Origin: a virus
IMG/VR virus record: IMGVR_UViG_3300027759_000365
Location: 1-26,782 of that record
Direction: 5' to 3' (one strand)
Length of the DNA stretch: 26,782 nucleotides
Positions 11,701-17,317 of this stretch are shown here, in pieces. Made by a program: the position numbers and the translations under genes. Every line of letters starts with the position of its first letter. Position 1 is the first letter of the stretch. The notes beneath the pieces are model-generated. The model had not been told where the DNA came from. It made no database searches and saw only the letters and a list, made by a program, of their open reading frames with translations.

Positions 11701-12192
11701 AGGCATTGTTGATAGGTGAGTAATTGCATACTCATATTCAACTGATGCTGGGTGTGAAGTCAGAGCAGAGGCAAGAAGAGTACGAGCTTTATCATCTTGA
11801 ATATCTGGGTCATCAATAATCCAACGAGCACGGTGTTGCATCAAGGATGCAAGAGTCATGTCGTTGTCGCGAGTTGAACGTGGGTGTGCAATTGGTAGAA
11901 GGTCTGTATTTTCTACACTTGCAGTAAGAGCCCTATTACTTTGAGCAAGGGTGATGTAGTGAGAAAGCTCTGTAAGAGCCTTGTGCTTACGAACAGAGAA
12001 TGCATCTGATTCGTTTTTAGCAAGAGAACGGGAGATAACTGTTAGAGCTGCCTTCTTTGTGACAGTACGAGTACCAGAGAACTCGGCGTTGGCTTTTTCA
12101 ACAAGCTCTAACGCTGCAGCATTAATCTTTTGTGTCTGTTCTTCAATAGAAGAAAGACGAAGAGCTGATTTCTTTGGGTAGTTGATATTCAC
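2752..12192 (-). CDS. Giant 3146-aa polyvalent-type protein: exonuclease, Nudix, kinase-like domains
   Basis: GTG start, overlapping the upstream TAG by 1 nt, with GAGAGGT upstream. Seen in order: DLLPIAHPRST at 97-107; RRDRKGRFAEMGGG near 194; two diverged copies of a P-EAI--AL---GED----IY--G module (about 500-562 and 672-739); an E/P/T-rich linker (745-800); three beta-modules with a -KPGD/KAGD start (about 806, 960 and 1408), the first two sharing GYYPGH; a DEDDh 3'-5' exonuclease (D1120, E1122; H1211/D1216 in AHNLPFD; H1273/D1278); a Nudix domain (FPGG 1615-1618, EEFSEEVG 1635-1642); a HipA/PI3K-like kinase fold (YYVKK with K1776, D1848 to N1863, D1875 in VDPGG); further small beta-modules; a K/E coiled stretch (about 2655-2695); and a C-terminal domain with GGLYSTTNRW (3014 on) and NGMSSKAD. 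Such concatenations next to portal genes match the 'polyvalent proteins' thought to be injected with phage DNA. It is not a tape measure: it has enzymatic domains and little coiled coil. Confidence 0.85.
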   Translation of the reverse strand: MNINYPKKSALRLSSIEEQTQKINAAALELVEKANAEFSGTRTVTKKAALTVISRSLAKNESDAFSVRKHKALTELSHYITLAQSNRALTASVENTDLLPIAHPRSTRDNDMTLASLMQHRARWIIDDPDIQDDKARTLLASALTSHPASVEYEYAITHLSTMPQGMVPQYALLAALGDGNSSAARRARAMLQRRDRKGRFAEMGGGLRALIKRAANGLVQSLTGTAVSQGIDGDTFDMELPDGKLVRVPASSAEAIKAILPSMQTKDGYSKTPAKVSIGDPVINEADLEVVDAPDGFKLDETWSPSADDVDYYGTKIDLGKKFTDDAYDVIKFDVANASAKDKFEAAQQKEAEGQNIVTVGKGKNNWVDETKPVYFVSRRDGKDKTFAAVQSWADVQDFITQDEPKYDKGEGVDPSKSETKKELLKKVKTGIEKVAEKKAAEEAKAEKPVAKLPEKQEDFDYPEGSYKLKQGVEYTPEGPIDGQVSPDYTDDPAELAQKFETDELVEALTQSVTGTKKSPATGFGGLPFEAGDEIVPAEAIYNALKEKGEDADSILGDIYSGGKQAEISEATPEVSDEIKDALGDEDVLDAPLPDGEEDPATLPPLLEGLSEDEKTNYAETGDYTKYLPKNSTDEAPSGYTELNEDPFNNSEAVLPEDAPEGFSFNPVDIANSYNKEDLKGELRRALEPGNEMPGYGLISQETPEGEDYVGYVPGEAIRDALQLQGEDTNALINEIYAEGADNEPTSQETQDALEGEAPETTQGTPTEQEAPAESTEQTPSNEAGPEATTVNTGEPTGPARLKAKVSELKAGDVTTNDFFTIENIYSDADSESAKPGSVWVEGYYPGHATQKTKLWYPDTEIEVYRNVDAPQKGDLPELSKPFAKDYDPQKKVYKDEALGIFVPKDAAAREQYLADVEEYNKNLEAAKAMWSAPEGLEEWQTPDAAPVYTPENPIGISEVASVDVKPGDITFKKEWGQDYYEFFVVEGVSTDEEGNAVVQGYYPGHESQTKTWKGTTKITVIKGATPPEAGTKPALERPKKDDPDFAEKKAAFDAAKKESAATWTAPIDLEASAPQPKAKKPTPPAFQGDKLKAIAEAAGGDAKKFKELLAQEEVVHIDFESTGGFNKPSPIQVALVKTKNGEVIDSKVLFMNPEKPLDSFYTDKDPAEVLKDSEGNPISDGFLEKQMSQEDAFKQIMEFFGENPIVSAHNLPFDGEILKRYTDQFGMDYKPSGEIDTLSLARKVINGGNGDHVLQAVAARYDLADPNTDWHDASVDVAVLPGILDNLLDEMAITNSGIDSLDVDKAKVDFDAANAQYTASKSKKAKADTELVMAKAFADGMAGKDVPTSEELGSALPKELPTSDELSPATTPKPSEVSDNDSQIESVLGGLVSNNWVSENENTTNVGKIAVEDMKPGDFISAQFGGYHEIISVEPDPDNDKKMVVTRRLLANGKEYKSSWIKYQAYEVRRRNEPIEIAQPVDSTPETPEVEQPILETDEAPEKESSAGTWNGYKISQGTDGVYYAENISSTDVQALRNGQLTPPQLPFFAPLGGGNDQETGEGYFFSVNGKRFWGKYGAAGALVRRKNSDGVYEYFLAKRSSGLSQEGGKWGFPGGAHKDQTIAKSVGGTAKEEFSEEVGGDLSSLEPKYIHQNFVGPEWAYDTYVFEVGPKQLSDLTPKDGENSEIGWFTADQINQMAADGKLHTNFADSAQAIFDLSEDNTKGPEKPTPAESKSTEVKAFDTSNWKKIAGQAGSNEGAFYVDPDTGEQYYVKKPKSDKHAANEALASALYAEAGTKIGRVYLGKDSKGNIVLVSPLVENSNKDFADKKNDANILKSAQEDFAVDAWLNNYDSVGLAYDNMLTVDGDVYRVDPGGSLLFRAQGKDKSKELTDDVKSIDTLRDGSINSESNDIFGSMTDEQIAESAKKVQAISPEKIDQLVDQAFPDDAETASFLKEKLKARREDLIKRFGLEPQEEEASEPIQSVSDSNPVIPLDPSGDLAQQLNDAVGKKVSFLYNGKDRVATVIPSKEGTAQIWENPKNGKTNIRLLDSDGAVKNFTISSIESNSEGFEAPKEASKPSTEAPSGWTKEGNYTWKKDGWVVTEDTEGNLTASNPKVSGLIFGNSWDEVQTKIDAEDVTPSIPQVATPEEIKAIAESPDGGITPSANDNIEPLNPVDTPLTETEKSTSLPEAEKQKVLDEVSNLAEKLFGSKGKTKDLLEALKGQEGVDNDLIDSIISDIDAPKTAPDATPEEKITSDLTQSLTPEDGDEDVPAEVLESVTTEELAAEAKTPMDPDLIWKKVQEEYSSTTLPNGHIVVFSQTNGTDKFDVVVKRNSDNTFSVYHRITGPDGTSKVKNLKGRWHSFTALKSRIESEKWKAKVTPSKVKAKAKTETPGSILPAAIPTQKGSYVSADGVSIVKVGQKVKDVKTGKTGVVISLKDELITGKSKLKPEGYTYTDVAKIKWDDTGKKNWKVSTYLEILDGPSGGGSGGTKTKPTPTPSSPSTPSTPEVDATPAEIPTYDAPSLQGAKALKDVEALAAKKNENEHMSYFGADSYSDYKEFLKGDFVKDPESKNLVPGIIVSNASPNSNDQDLTSHGVVTKTNSKTGEIEVTYFDGPLAGKGQTLKSDKVWSREKFLTVEQSKELGIDVDTTLLEKSRSASKAKGEKYAKELEEKKKKAQQEAEAKALKSKFEVNGPGFALQTPNAPADWSKSPVDNAPSLAEALKIAKGDNPLEAAKGATVLGDSDAIEDLELRVQKVTAKGGKESIRVTFTLTDWAANPRVAEMIDDASIDKSSGLDIDKWEKQPNGSLKYSKKWDSSSVDQSGTGVTYSGKAGKGTFKLHRAKKGAEKANFFNHASNSSNSVAFHNKVEIILPANATEKDIEDAIKAMGGVDNVRPATKDDIKGLVENKMIWLYGRSTDGTKNYAGELRDKILQQIKDDYGFTVDDVEISVDKEGRGRISYLVPQSVADKISSETGINYFNHTWQSSTPSGTDAMADFLFEIFQSGGLYSTTNRWMDGINTNGMSSKADVKANGGNYMFTHQSSSPNNGSSLSFSFDARKLLRRMDFYKNGGDKYGQLVSDAEDVIGKLKSGGGEIMWKKNLSWADLSSVSMSSAVRAALVKKLVAAGLPEYAKIVKG

Positions 12193-13529
12193 TACTGGGC
12201 TACCTCTCGTGTTGGAAGGAGGTCTGCATCAAGGCTGTCGTATGTCATGCTTGCAAGTAATGAAACTCTTTTAAATGGATTGTCATTGTTACGAATTGCA
12301 CGAAGCCAGCTAGCTCTAAAGGCTTGCTCTGCGTCGTAACCTAAGCCAGAAAATTCTGTCATAGAAAAAATAACTTCTTCAGGAGAATCGTATTCTGATT
12401 CTTCTTTAAGTTCTGTAAGAAGCTGCGCCTCTGCGTATGCAGTTGCTAGTAGAAGTTCCATATCCTCTTCATCGCGAACGGGGATTGCTGAACCATCAAC
12501 AACTCCTTCTGGAATTACTGCAAATCGGCACTTACCTTCTGCTTCAATCTCAAGTGAAATGATTTGACACTCTGTTCCTTGAAAGAAGACGCAGTTGGAA
12601 CACTTAACGCCAATATCCTTAACTTCGTTGTCGTATGCAGGTGTGTAACCAGCCCATACCCCATCGCCATCTTGGTCAAATTTTCCATACTTGGTAGTAA
12701 CCCAAACAAGTGCTTCTGCAAGAGCTTGCTCTTCTGGAATCAAACCAGATGCAGTCATTGCTGATGCTGACTTCTTTGTGCTTCGTGGGTGTGAAGCTGG
12801 AAGTAAATCGTTATCTTGCTTGTAGGCAGCAGATGAAGGCTTTCCAGACTTAAGAAGACGCAAGAATGCGTTAACGCGGCCCATTGCCCACTGATTGCGA
12901 GTCATACCGGGGCGGTGCGATACGGAGAAAGCTCCAGCACCACGACGGTAGACGGCCTTGAGCATTGACAAAGACGCTTTACGACCCTTTGGTGCAGTTT
13001 CATTATGTTCTGCAACCTTGTTCTTTAGTGTTGTTTCTGTTTTTGCATCAAAATTAATTTTCTTTGAACCAGATGCAGAACCCTTAGAGTTTTTATCTGA
13101 GCCTTTAATCTGGTCTTTCTTTGGAGCAGGAGTTTGAGCAACTGTTTTCTTACCAGCTGCTGTTACTGGACCACCAGCAACCCAAGCACGACAGGTACGA
13201 GCAGATGCACACTTGAAATCAAAGATTTCGCAGTAGCCAAGTTCTCCAGCTGCATCAATTGATTCAAACTCATCTGCGTTATCTGTTAGACCGCCTTCAA
13301 TGCAAGCTTTCATTTCTGGAGTTTGAATAAATACAGCGCAATTACCACAACGTTGTTGCTTTGCAGTCTCTGCATCTACATTCCACTCAGCTCCTAATGC
13401 AGTCCAATACTCTTCGTTTGGTTCTGCAGGATTAAGAGGTCCATACATTGCTGTATCAATTGCTTTTTTACGATTCTCAAGATTGATTGCAATATCTTGC
13501 GTTGCTGGAGGGCAAGTCTCTTCAGCCAT
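12192..13529 (-). CDS. Portal-adjacent cysteine-rich phage protein (GAGAFS-SHRPG family)
   Basis: 445 aa. Its start codon overlaps the portal stop (TAATG) and its stop overlaps the giant gene's GTG, so it is tightly coupled to both. Two cysteine clusters are visible: C61, C64, C76, C100, C107 and C113 (CGNCAVF ... GYCEIFDFKC), and C310, C313, C321 and C334 (KCSNCVFF ... GKCRFAVIPEG). These are likely metal or Fe-S binding sites (inference). Between them, residues 193-225 carry YRRGAGAFSVSHRPGMTRNQ and WAMGRVNAFLRLL, a block known to me from head-region proteins of actinophages. DLLPASHPRST (241-251) repeats almost exactly in the giant protein, and a third DLLP occurs 10 residues from the C-terminus. 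It could be a head-maturation or scaffold-like protein; no protease signature is evident. Confidence 0.8.
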   Translation of the reverse strand: MAEETCPPATQDIAINLENRKKAIDTAMYGPLNPAEPNEEYWTALGAEWNVDAETAKQQRCGNCAVFIQTPEMKACIEGGLTDNADEFESIDAAGELGYCEIFDFKCASARTCRAWVAGGPVTAAGKKTVAQTPAPKKDQIKGSDKNSKGSASGSKKINFDAKTETTLKNKVAEHNETAPKGRKASLSMLKAVYRRGAGAFSVSHRPGMTRNQWAMGRVNAFLRLLKSGKPSSAAYKQDNDLLPASHPRSTKKSASAMTASGLIPEEQALAEALVWVTTKYGKFDQDGDGVWAGYTPAYDNEVKDIGVKCSNCVFFQGTECQIISLEIEAEGKCRFAVIPEGVVDGSAIPVRDEEDMELLLATAYAEAQLLTELKEESEYDSPEEVIFSMTEFSGLGYDAEQAFRASWLRAIRNNDNPFKRVSLLASMTYDSLDADLLPTREVAQ

Positions 13530-15271
13530 TACTGTCCTACCTCTGGAGTAGTAGCTGGTGGCTCTGCAGGAGTTTCTGCAGGAGCTCCACCTTCAAGAAT
13601 TTGTTGTAACTCTGGAGTTAAAGGCGCAACAGATGACGCTTGTGCAGCAGCCTTAACTGCTTGCATCATTTCAGGAGCAACAGTATTAAGCATTGCTTCT
13701 GTAAGTTCAGGGGTCATTGCACCCTTCTCGGTCATCATACGAAGAGCCAACTCGTTTGGAGTAGGTGCATCTTGGTCTGAGAAGCCGTGAGCACGACGCC
13801 ATGTGTCGCCAGAAACAGCCATACGGTCATAACCAGCGTCTGCATCTGCAGCACGGTCATTGCGTGTTGAAACTGCTGATGGGTCATACCAAACAACAAT
13901 CTTGTTTACTTCAGCTTCTGGGTAACCATTAGCAATGAGGTATGGACGCAAATAAACAACTGTGAGTGCATCACAGATAAGAAGCATCATTGGCTCAATG
14001 TGTGCCTTGTAAAGTGCTTCATCAATTTGAAGTGCGTTTGAATATTTAACGTTTGCGAGTCCTGTTACGACATCCTTTGGAACATCTAGTCCTTGAAGGA
14101 TTCGTTCTAGAACACGGTCAGAACGCTCTGCAAGTGCAGGGTCGAATGAACGCTCAAACTTGAACTGCTTAATCTTATCGCCAAGTTCTGCAGGACCACG
14201 AATGATAAGAGGAACAACTGCGCTCGCTGATTCTTCATCGCGAATCGGAGTTGTCATCGCATCAATTAATTGTTCTTCGAATTCGTCTTCTGCTTCTTCG
14301 GCAGTAAAGCCTGCGCCGATACCATCCTCAGAATCGTATGGGTAGTCTGGGTCCGCCTGCGCCGCAACCGAGAGACCGTCTGGGAGATAAAGAGCGCCAG
14401 CATTGAGGCGAGAACGAGCAGTCGCACGGAATGTCCTATTCAGTAGTAAGAGTTCTGCACATAGATCAAGTAGTGAACGAAGTGATGAATCTGCTTCATC
14501 AGAGAAACGTGGGTGTGAACGCCAGATGCGTCCTACAAATGCTTTGCTACCAAGTCGAGAAACACCAAACGCTGCACCTTGTCCAGCTGCTTGTTCTCTG
14601 CGACCGATAACACTAAAGCCACCCTTAGGGTCTGTAATTACTTCGTCAACAGAACGAATGTCCCAAGACTCAGGAAGACCACTTCCTGGACGAGCAGGCA
14701 TCTGAACCAAATAGCATTCGCCTGAGACGGAAAGATTAAGAGCAGCATCTTTGAGTAAACCTGCTTGACCACCATATGCTGAGTTTAACCTTTCTAGTGC
14801 ACGCTCTGCTGCTGCTGAAAGATTTCCTTCAACAACACGAGATTCATTTACAGACACTGGAGCCTGTGACGGATCATCAACTGCTGCAGCATAAATTCTA
14901 ATTCGTGAAACAACTGATGCAACTAAGTTGAATGCATATTTGATTTCACCAATGGCATCGTAATATTCCCAAGCTTCTGCTTGCCATGCTGATGAAGATG
15001 CGTGACGACGAGTTTTAAATTGCTCGAATTCTGCTTTGTCATTTACCTTTACTTGAACAGCAGCAGCAGTAAGAGAACGAGGAATGTTGTATGCAGCAGA
15101 CATTGCTGGAGTTCCGCTGGTAAAAATATTAGCGAAAGAAGATGGAGCAGGTCTCTGCGGAATTTGTACTACTTGTGTTGAGCGCTTTGTGGATGCGCGA
15201 CGACGGGTTGGGCGCTTAGGAGCTGCAGCTGGTACTTCTTCAACTGGCTCTACTTTTTTGAATACGCTCAC
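13529..15271 (-). CDS. Phage portal protein
   Basis: 580 aa, GTG start with GAAGGG upstream. The portal forms the dodecameric ring at the head vertex through which DNA is packaged and ejected. Recognition rests on the actinophage portal pattern: EAWEYYDAIGEIKYAFN near residue 115, SGECYLV, WRSHPRFSDEADSSLR with LLDLCAELLLLNR following, then LERILQGLDVPKDVVTGLAN and KYSNALQIDEALYKAHIEP, and a late YLRPYLIANG. The N-terminal 50 residues are basic and Pro/Ala-rich, and the C-terminus is a Pro/Thr/Glu tail, as in relatives. The length is normal. It lies in a co-directional late operon directly upstream of the cysteine-rich protein and the giant protein. No terminase gene precedes it, which is unusual. 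Confidence 0.93.
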   Translation of the reverse strand: MSVFKKVEPVEEVPAAAPKRPTRRRASTKRSTQVVQIPQRPAPSSFANIFTSGTPAMSAAYNIPRSLTAAAVQVKVNDKAEFEQFKTRRHASSSAWQAEAWEYYDAIGEIKYAFNLVASVVSRIRIYAAAVDDPSQAPVSVNESRVVEGNLSAAAERALERLNSAYGGQAGLLKDAALNLSVSGECYLVQMPARPGSGLPESWDIRSVDEVITDPKGGFSVIGRREQAAGQGAAFGVSRLGSKAFVGRIWRSHPRFSDEADSSLRSLLDLCAELLLLNRTFRATARSRLNAGALYLPDGLSVAAQADPDYPYDSEDGIGAGFTAEEAEDEFEEQLIDAMTTPIRDEESASAVVPLIIRGPAELGDKIKQFKFERSFDPALAERSDRVLERILQGLDVPKDVVTGLANVKYSNALQIDEALYKAHIEPMMLLICDALTVVYLRPYLIANGYPEAEVNKIVVWYDPSAVSTRNDRAADADAGYDRMAVSGDTWRRAHGFSDQDAPTPNELALRMMTEKGAMTPELTEAMLNTVAPEMMQAVKAAAQASSVAPLTPELQQILEGGAPAETPAEPPATTPEVGQ

Positions 15272-15310
15272 TTGAGATACCCTTCGTCAATTTGGTTACG
15301 GAGCATGAGA

Positions 15311-15595
15311 TTATTTATCCTCATACGCAGTTAACAGCCCTGCTACTGCAGACAGTGCGAACACCGTGGCTACAGCAATAGTTACTGATGTAATGATAGT
15401 AGATATTCCAAAGGCTGATGCCACCCAAATCGAGGTACACCACTCACAAGTGAACAGGTATCCGAGCTTGGAGGTCTCTGGAGGGAACTTTTTCCATATC
15501 CAATTTCTTGGTGTATTGAGAATCGTGTCTCTTGTGACAAGCCGTGTCACTCGGTAGGTCGCTAGACCTAAGACAATGAACTCCAAAAGACTCAA
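15311..15595 (-). CDS. DUF1360-type small membrane protein
   Basis: 94 aa. The N-terminal LLEFIVLGLATYRVTRLVTR segment, a central CEWCTSIWVA segment and a C-terminal hydrophobic stretch (IITSVTIAVATVFALSAVAG) match the DUF1360 family, which is widespread in phages of Gram-positive bacteria. The W/C-rich 'CEWC-S-W' motif is the family hallmark. It starts with an ATGA overlap with the upstream gene and ends 39 nt before the portal start. Two to three membrane passes are likely. The molecular role is unknown in the family; a part in virion assembly or host membrane modification is only a guess. Confidence 0.8.
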   Translation of the reverse strand: MSLLEFIVLGLATYRVTRLVTRDTILNTPRNWIWKKFPPETSKLGYLFTCEWCTSIWVASAFGISTIITSVTIAVATVFALSAVAGLLTAYEDK

Positions 15596-15954
15596 CTAGG
15601 GTCCTCTCCCGAACTAATAAAGCTCCCATATGGGTTCCAACTACGCAATCTGGACCCACAACCGCAGTTGTCATCCTTCATAAACGCAATAATCTTGCCT
15701 GAAACGGTCAAAATGTGAGTTAGCTTCTTGTCTTGCACCATTAACTCTACTTCCTCACGGAAAACAATTCTAGGCCCCTCAGGTGAATCTTCAGCAATCA
15801 ATAAAGTGTTTTGAAGTACAACAGCCCGACATCTATCCAACTTCCTTGTCCCTTTTGGAGCATCTCCAGTGGTTTTTAACATGGTGATGTCGGAAAGAGA
15901 GCCCGGAGGAGCGAGTTTTATAACAGCAGGGAATACGTCAACTATCTTCTTCAC
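15592..15954 (-). CDS. Conserved small protein with CGCGSRLRSWNPYG C-terminus
   Basis: 120 aa. The N-terminal 90 residues look beta-rich (VELMVQDKKLTHILTVSGK). The C-terminus has a CGCGSRLRSWNPYG motif, with two cysteines in a CGCG turn, that I associate with small proteins near packaging genes of actinophages. It overlaps its neighbours by 4 bp (ATGA-type) on the downstream side and by 1 nt upstream, so it belongs to the portal operon. No membrane segment. Function unknown. Confidence 0.75.
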   Translation of the reverse strand: MKKIVDVFPAVIKLAPPGSLSDITMLKTTGDAPKGTRKLDRCRAVVLQNTLLIAEDSPEGPRIVFREEVELMVQDKKLTHILTVSGKIIAFMKDDNCGCGSRLRSWNPYGSFISSGEDPS

Positions 15955-16286
15955 TACTTCTCCGTATATTCAGAAGGGATGTAAAAGTCATTCCACCCCA
16001 AAGCTTCTTTTGCTACTCCTAACGGAATAAGTACTGGTCTAGAACGCTCACTCAAAGGTATGAAGGAAAAGACATCTTCCTTTGTTTTAGCCAACTGGGC
16101 ATTTTTCCAAGAGCGATTCTTTGTGAGACTGCGGATAGGGAAAGCCATAGGGAAGCGAGAGTTCTCAGAGGTCATGGTTTCAAGAGCTCTGGACTGTCGA
16201 GACTTTTTTGCTTTTGGATTAATCCAAACCACAACAGCTAATTCTTCTTCTGTGTAGATACCAGACTGTGTTTCGTACTGTCTCAC
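15954..16286 (-). CDS. Small basic protein of unknown function
   Basis: 110 aa with a GTG start overlapping the upstream stop (GTGA). It is basic and rich in K, R and S (NPKAKKSRQSRALE; IRSLTKNRSWKNAQLAKTK). The C-terminal part (SRPVLIPLGVAKEALGW) could form a short helix after a strand. No known motif. Its position between the HTH protein and portal suggests a head or packaging accessory role, inferred only from context. Confidence 0.65.
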   Translation of the reverse strand: MRQYETQSGIYTEEELAVVVWINPKAKKSRQSRALETMTSENSRFPMAFPIRSLTKNRSWKNAQLAKTKEDVFSFIPLSERSRPVLIPLGVAKEALGWNDFYIPSEYTEK

Positions 16287-16780
16287 TTACTCAACCTTCT
16301 CGCCATTGCTCGGTAGGAAACCCCTGCAGCCTCGGCAATAGCCGCAGTCGGTACACCCATGCTTCTCAGGGTCTTTGCTACAGCCGTCAGCTCATCGTTA
16401 GCTAAAGCCAGAGGACTGTCTGGGGCTGTCTTAGCTCTATACCTTTGGGCTAGAGCACTAAGTTCTTTTAGTCGAGGTTTCATATCGGGAGGGACGCCCG
16501 GAGAAATGGACCTCAGACGAGGTGCAGATTTAGTAGGAACTGAGGTAGTTAGCGATTTTGGAGGTGGAGCAGGGATATCCCTAAATTGCTCCACTATTTG
16601 CGCTCTTTTTACCCAGAAGTGGATTGTGGTCTTAGGTCTTTGTGGCTGTAAGGAGTTACCCAACGCCTGAAGGGACCAACCTGCTTCCCAGAGGACTCGG
16701 AGGCGCGATTCTGCCTCTGGACGCGGCAGAGAGCTGATGAATGTCACTTCATCTGAAGGCAATAGCGGCGTCTGATCCAT
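16283..16780 (-). CDS. HTH DNA-binding protein, candidate terminase small subunit
   Basis: 165 aa and first gene of the leftward late operon. Two helix-turn-helix-like segments are visible: residues about 30-60 (LWEAGWSLQALGNSLQ, then TTIHFWVKRA) and 142-165 (GVPTAAIAEAAGVSYRAMAR). They are joined by a Pro/Ser-rich linker and a helical RLKELSALAQRYR segment. This layout fits a family of HTH proteins found just ahead of head genes in actinophages; a terminase small subunit (pac or cos recognition) or a transcription regulator are both plausible. No Shine-Dalgarno precedes the ATG, and a TACTAT -10 lies 6 nt upstream, suggesting a leaderless message. No large terminase follows, so the packaging assignment is tentative. 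Confidence 0.75.
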   Translation of the reverse strand: MDQTPLLPSDEVTFISSLPRPEAESRLRVLWEAGWSLQALGNSLQPQRPKTTIHFWVKRAQIVEQFRDIPAPPPKSLTTSVPTKSAPRLRSISPGVPPDMKPRLKELSALAQRYRAKTAPDSPLALANDELTAVAKTLRSMGVPTAAIAEAAGVSYRAMARRLSK

Positions 16781-16784
16781 TTGT

Positions 16785-16843
16785 CTATAGTACAGGAGTT
16801 TTGAAGTGTCGTACGGGAGAAAGAGGGGCTATCTCTTTGTACG
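16785..16843 (-). promoter_or_regulatory. Candidate leaderless promoter and inverted repeat of the late operon
   Basis: On the minus strand TACTAT (16792-16787) ends 6 nt before the ATG at 16780, which places the expected transcription start at or within 1-2 nt of the A of the start codon. No good TTGACA-like -35 is seen. Upstream, AAAGAG (16820-16825) and CTCTTT (16833-16838) form an inverted repeat, flanked by CGTAC (16810-16814) and GTACG (16839-16843). It sits where a repressor or activator would act on this promoter. Leaderless messages are common in actinobacteria. Confidence 0.45.
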
Positions 16844-16860
16844 AGAAGGTCGAAAAGATG

Positions 16861-17000
16861 AACATTTACATTAATTGACTTTGGGCTGCGAGTGGGCCCC
16901 GCTTATATTTGGGACTCCGCCAAATCGTTTCCTAAACTTTTTTGCTTCTCTCTTGGCTTTTGCTTTCTTTTGAGTTTTTGCTTGCTGGGTTGCTTTTGTA
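16861..17000. other. Non-coding T-rich tract upstream of the iterons
   Basis: Part of the 644-bp gene-free gap 16,781-17,424. From about 16,938 to 16,998 the plus strand is strongly T-rich, with a recurring TTTTGCTT-type unit (at least three imperfect copies). A GGGCCC palindrome lies near 16,897. Short open frames across it translate to low-complexity F/C/L peptides and are not believable genes. Confidence 0.5.
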
Positions 17001-17095
17001 TTCATCAAGGTCATCAAAGGTCATCAAGGTCATCACTATGTGTGGTCAAGTCATCATTATGTGTGGTCATTGTTGGTCAAGGTGTTTGTTTTATT

Positions 17096-17168
17096 GTCAA
17101 GGTCATCAAGTTGTTAGGAAGTGGTCAAGCCTGGTCACCAGGTCAAGGTCATCAAGTTGTTAGGAAGT
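17096..17168 (+). repeat. Exact 27-bp direct repeat, two copies
   Basis: Copies at 17096-17122 and 17142-17168 are identical over 27 bp (core CATCAAGTTGTTAGGAAGT), with a 46-bp start-to-start distance. The intervening 19 bp contain most of the CCTGGTCACCAGG palindrome. The identity is too long for chance. Confidence 0.9.
17130..17142. promoter_or_regulatory. Palindrome CCTGGTCACCAGG
   Basis: A perfect 6-bp-arm palindrome with one central base, lying between the two 27-bp direct repeats. The same sequence with a different central base (CCTGGTTACCAGG) occurs at 24230-24242 upstream of the Ntn-hydrolase gene. Two such sites in one window suggest an operator for a dimeric regulator. Confidence 0.55.
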
Positions 17169-17201
17169 TATCTATCTAGTCACTAAATCTTTCTAGGTGC
17201 T

Positions 17202-17290
17202 GGGCTAGGTCTTGGGTTAGGTCTTGGGCTTGGGTCTTGGGTCTTGGTCTCTTATGTTGGGCTGGTTGGGCTGGTTGGGTTGGGCTTGGG
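17202..17290 (+). repeat. GGG/CTT repeat tract with G-quadruplex motif
   Basis: The plus strand carries ten GGG runs in about 90 bp, in GGTCTTGGG and GGGCTGGTT repeats, almost without A. From 17259 to 17290 five GGG runs are spaced 6, 6, 2 and 3 nt apart, which meets the classical G-quadruplex pattern; the earlier runs have loops of up to 9 nt. Strand asymmetry of G over C is extreme. It sits between the iterons and an AT-rich stretch (17317-17337). Confidence 0.7.
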
Positions 17291-17293
17291 CTA

Positions 17294-17317
17294 TGCCTAG
17301 AGGCTTGCCTAGAGGCT
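17294..17317 (+). repeat. Tandem 12-bp repeat TGCCTAGAGGCT x2
   Basis: Two perfect contiguous copies, 17294-17305 and 17306-17317, followed by an AT-rich tract to 17337 and then the P1 promoter. Possible regulator site or origin element. Confidence 0.8.

Larger units (their letters stand above)
17001..17168 (+). repeat. GGTCATCAA iteron-like array
   Basis: About 11 copies of GGTCA, most extended to GGTCATCAA or GGTCAAG, lie on the plus strand within roughly 150 bp. The left end is nearly tandem (AAGGTCATCAAAGGTCATCA pattern). ATGTGTGGTCA occurs twice (17038-17048 and 17059-17069). All copies share one orientation. Arrays like this serve as initiator or repressor binding sites at replication origins or switch regions; no initiator gene is in the window, so the role is inferred. 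Confidence 0.7.

Noticed and set aside
2752-12192. Tail tape measure protein as identity of the giant gene
   Set aside because: Although large, it has exonuclease, Nudix and kinase-like motifs, repeated beta-modules and linkers, and lies next to the portal rather than among tail genes.
16872-16917. TTGACT ... TATATT on the plus strand as a promoter
   Set aside because: The spacing is about 23 bp, too long for a sigma-70 type promoter, and no gene follows at a sensible distance.
17001-17168. CRISPR array
   Set aside because: Repeats are short, irregularly spaced and lack unique spacers of constant length; no cas genes.
16892-17179. Open frame on the plus strand across the T-rich and iteron region (about 95 codons)
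   Set aside because: It has no ribosome site, the translation is low complexity (F/C/L then repeated G-H-Q), and it runs through the direct repeats; it is non-coding.
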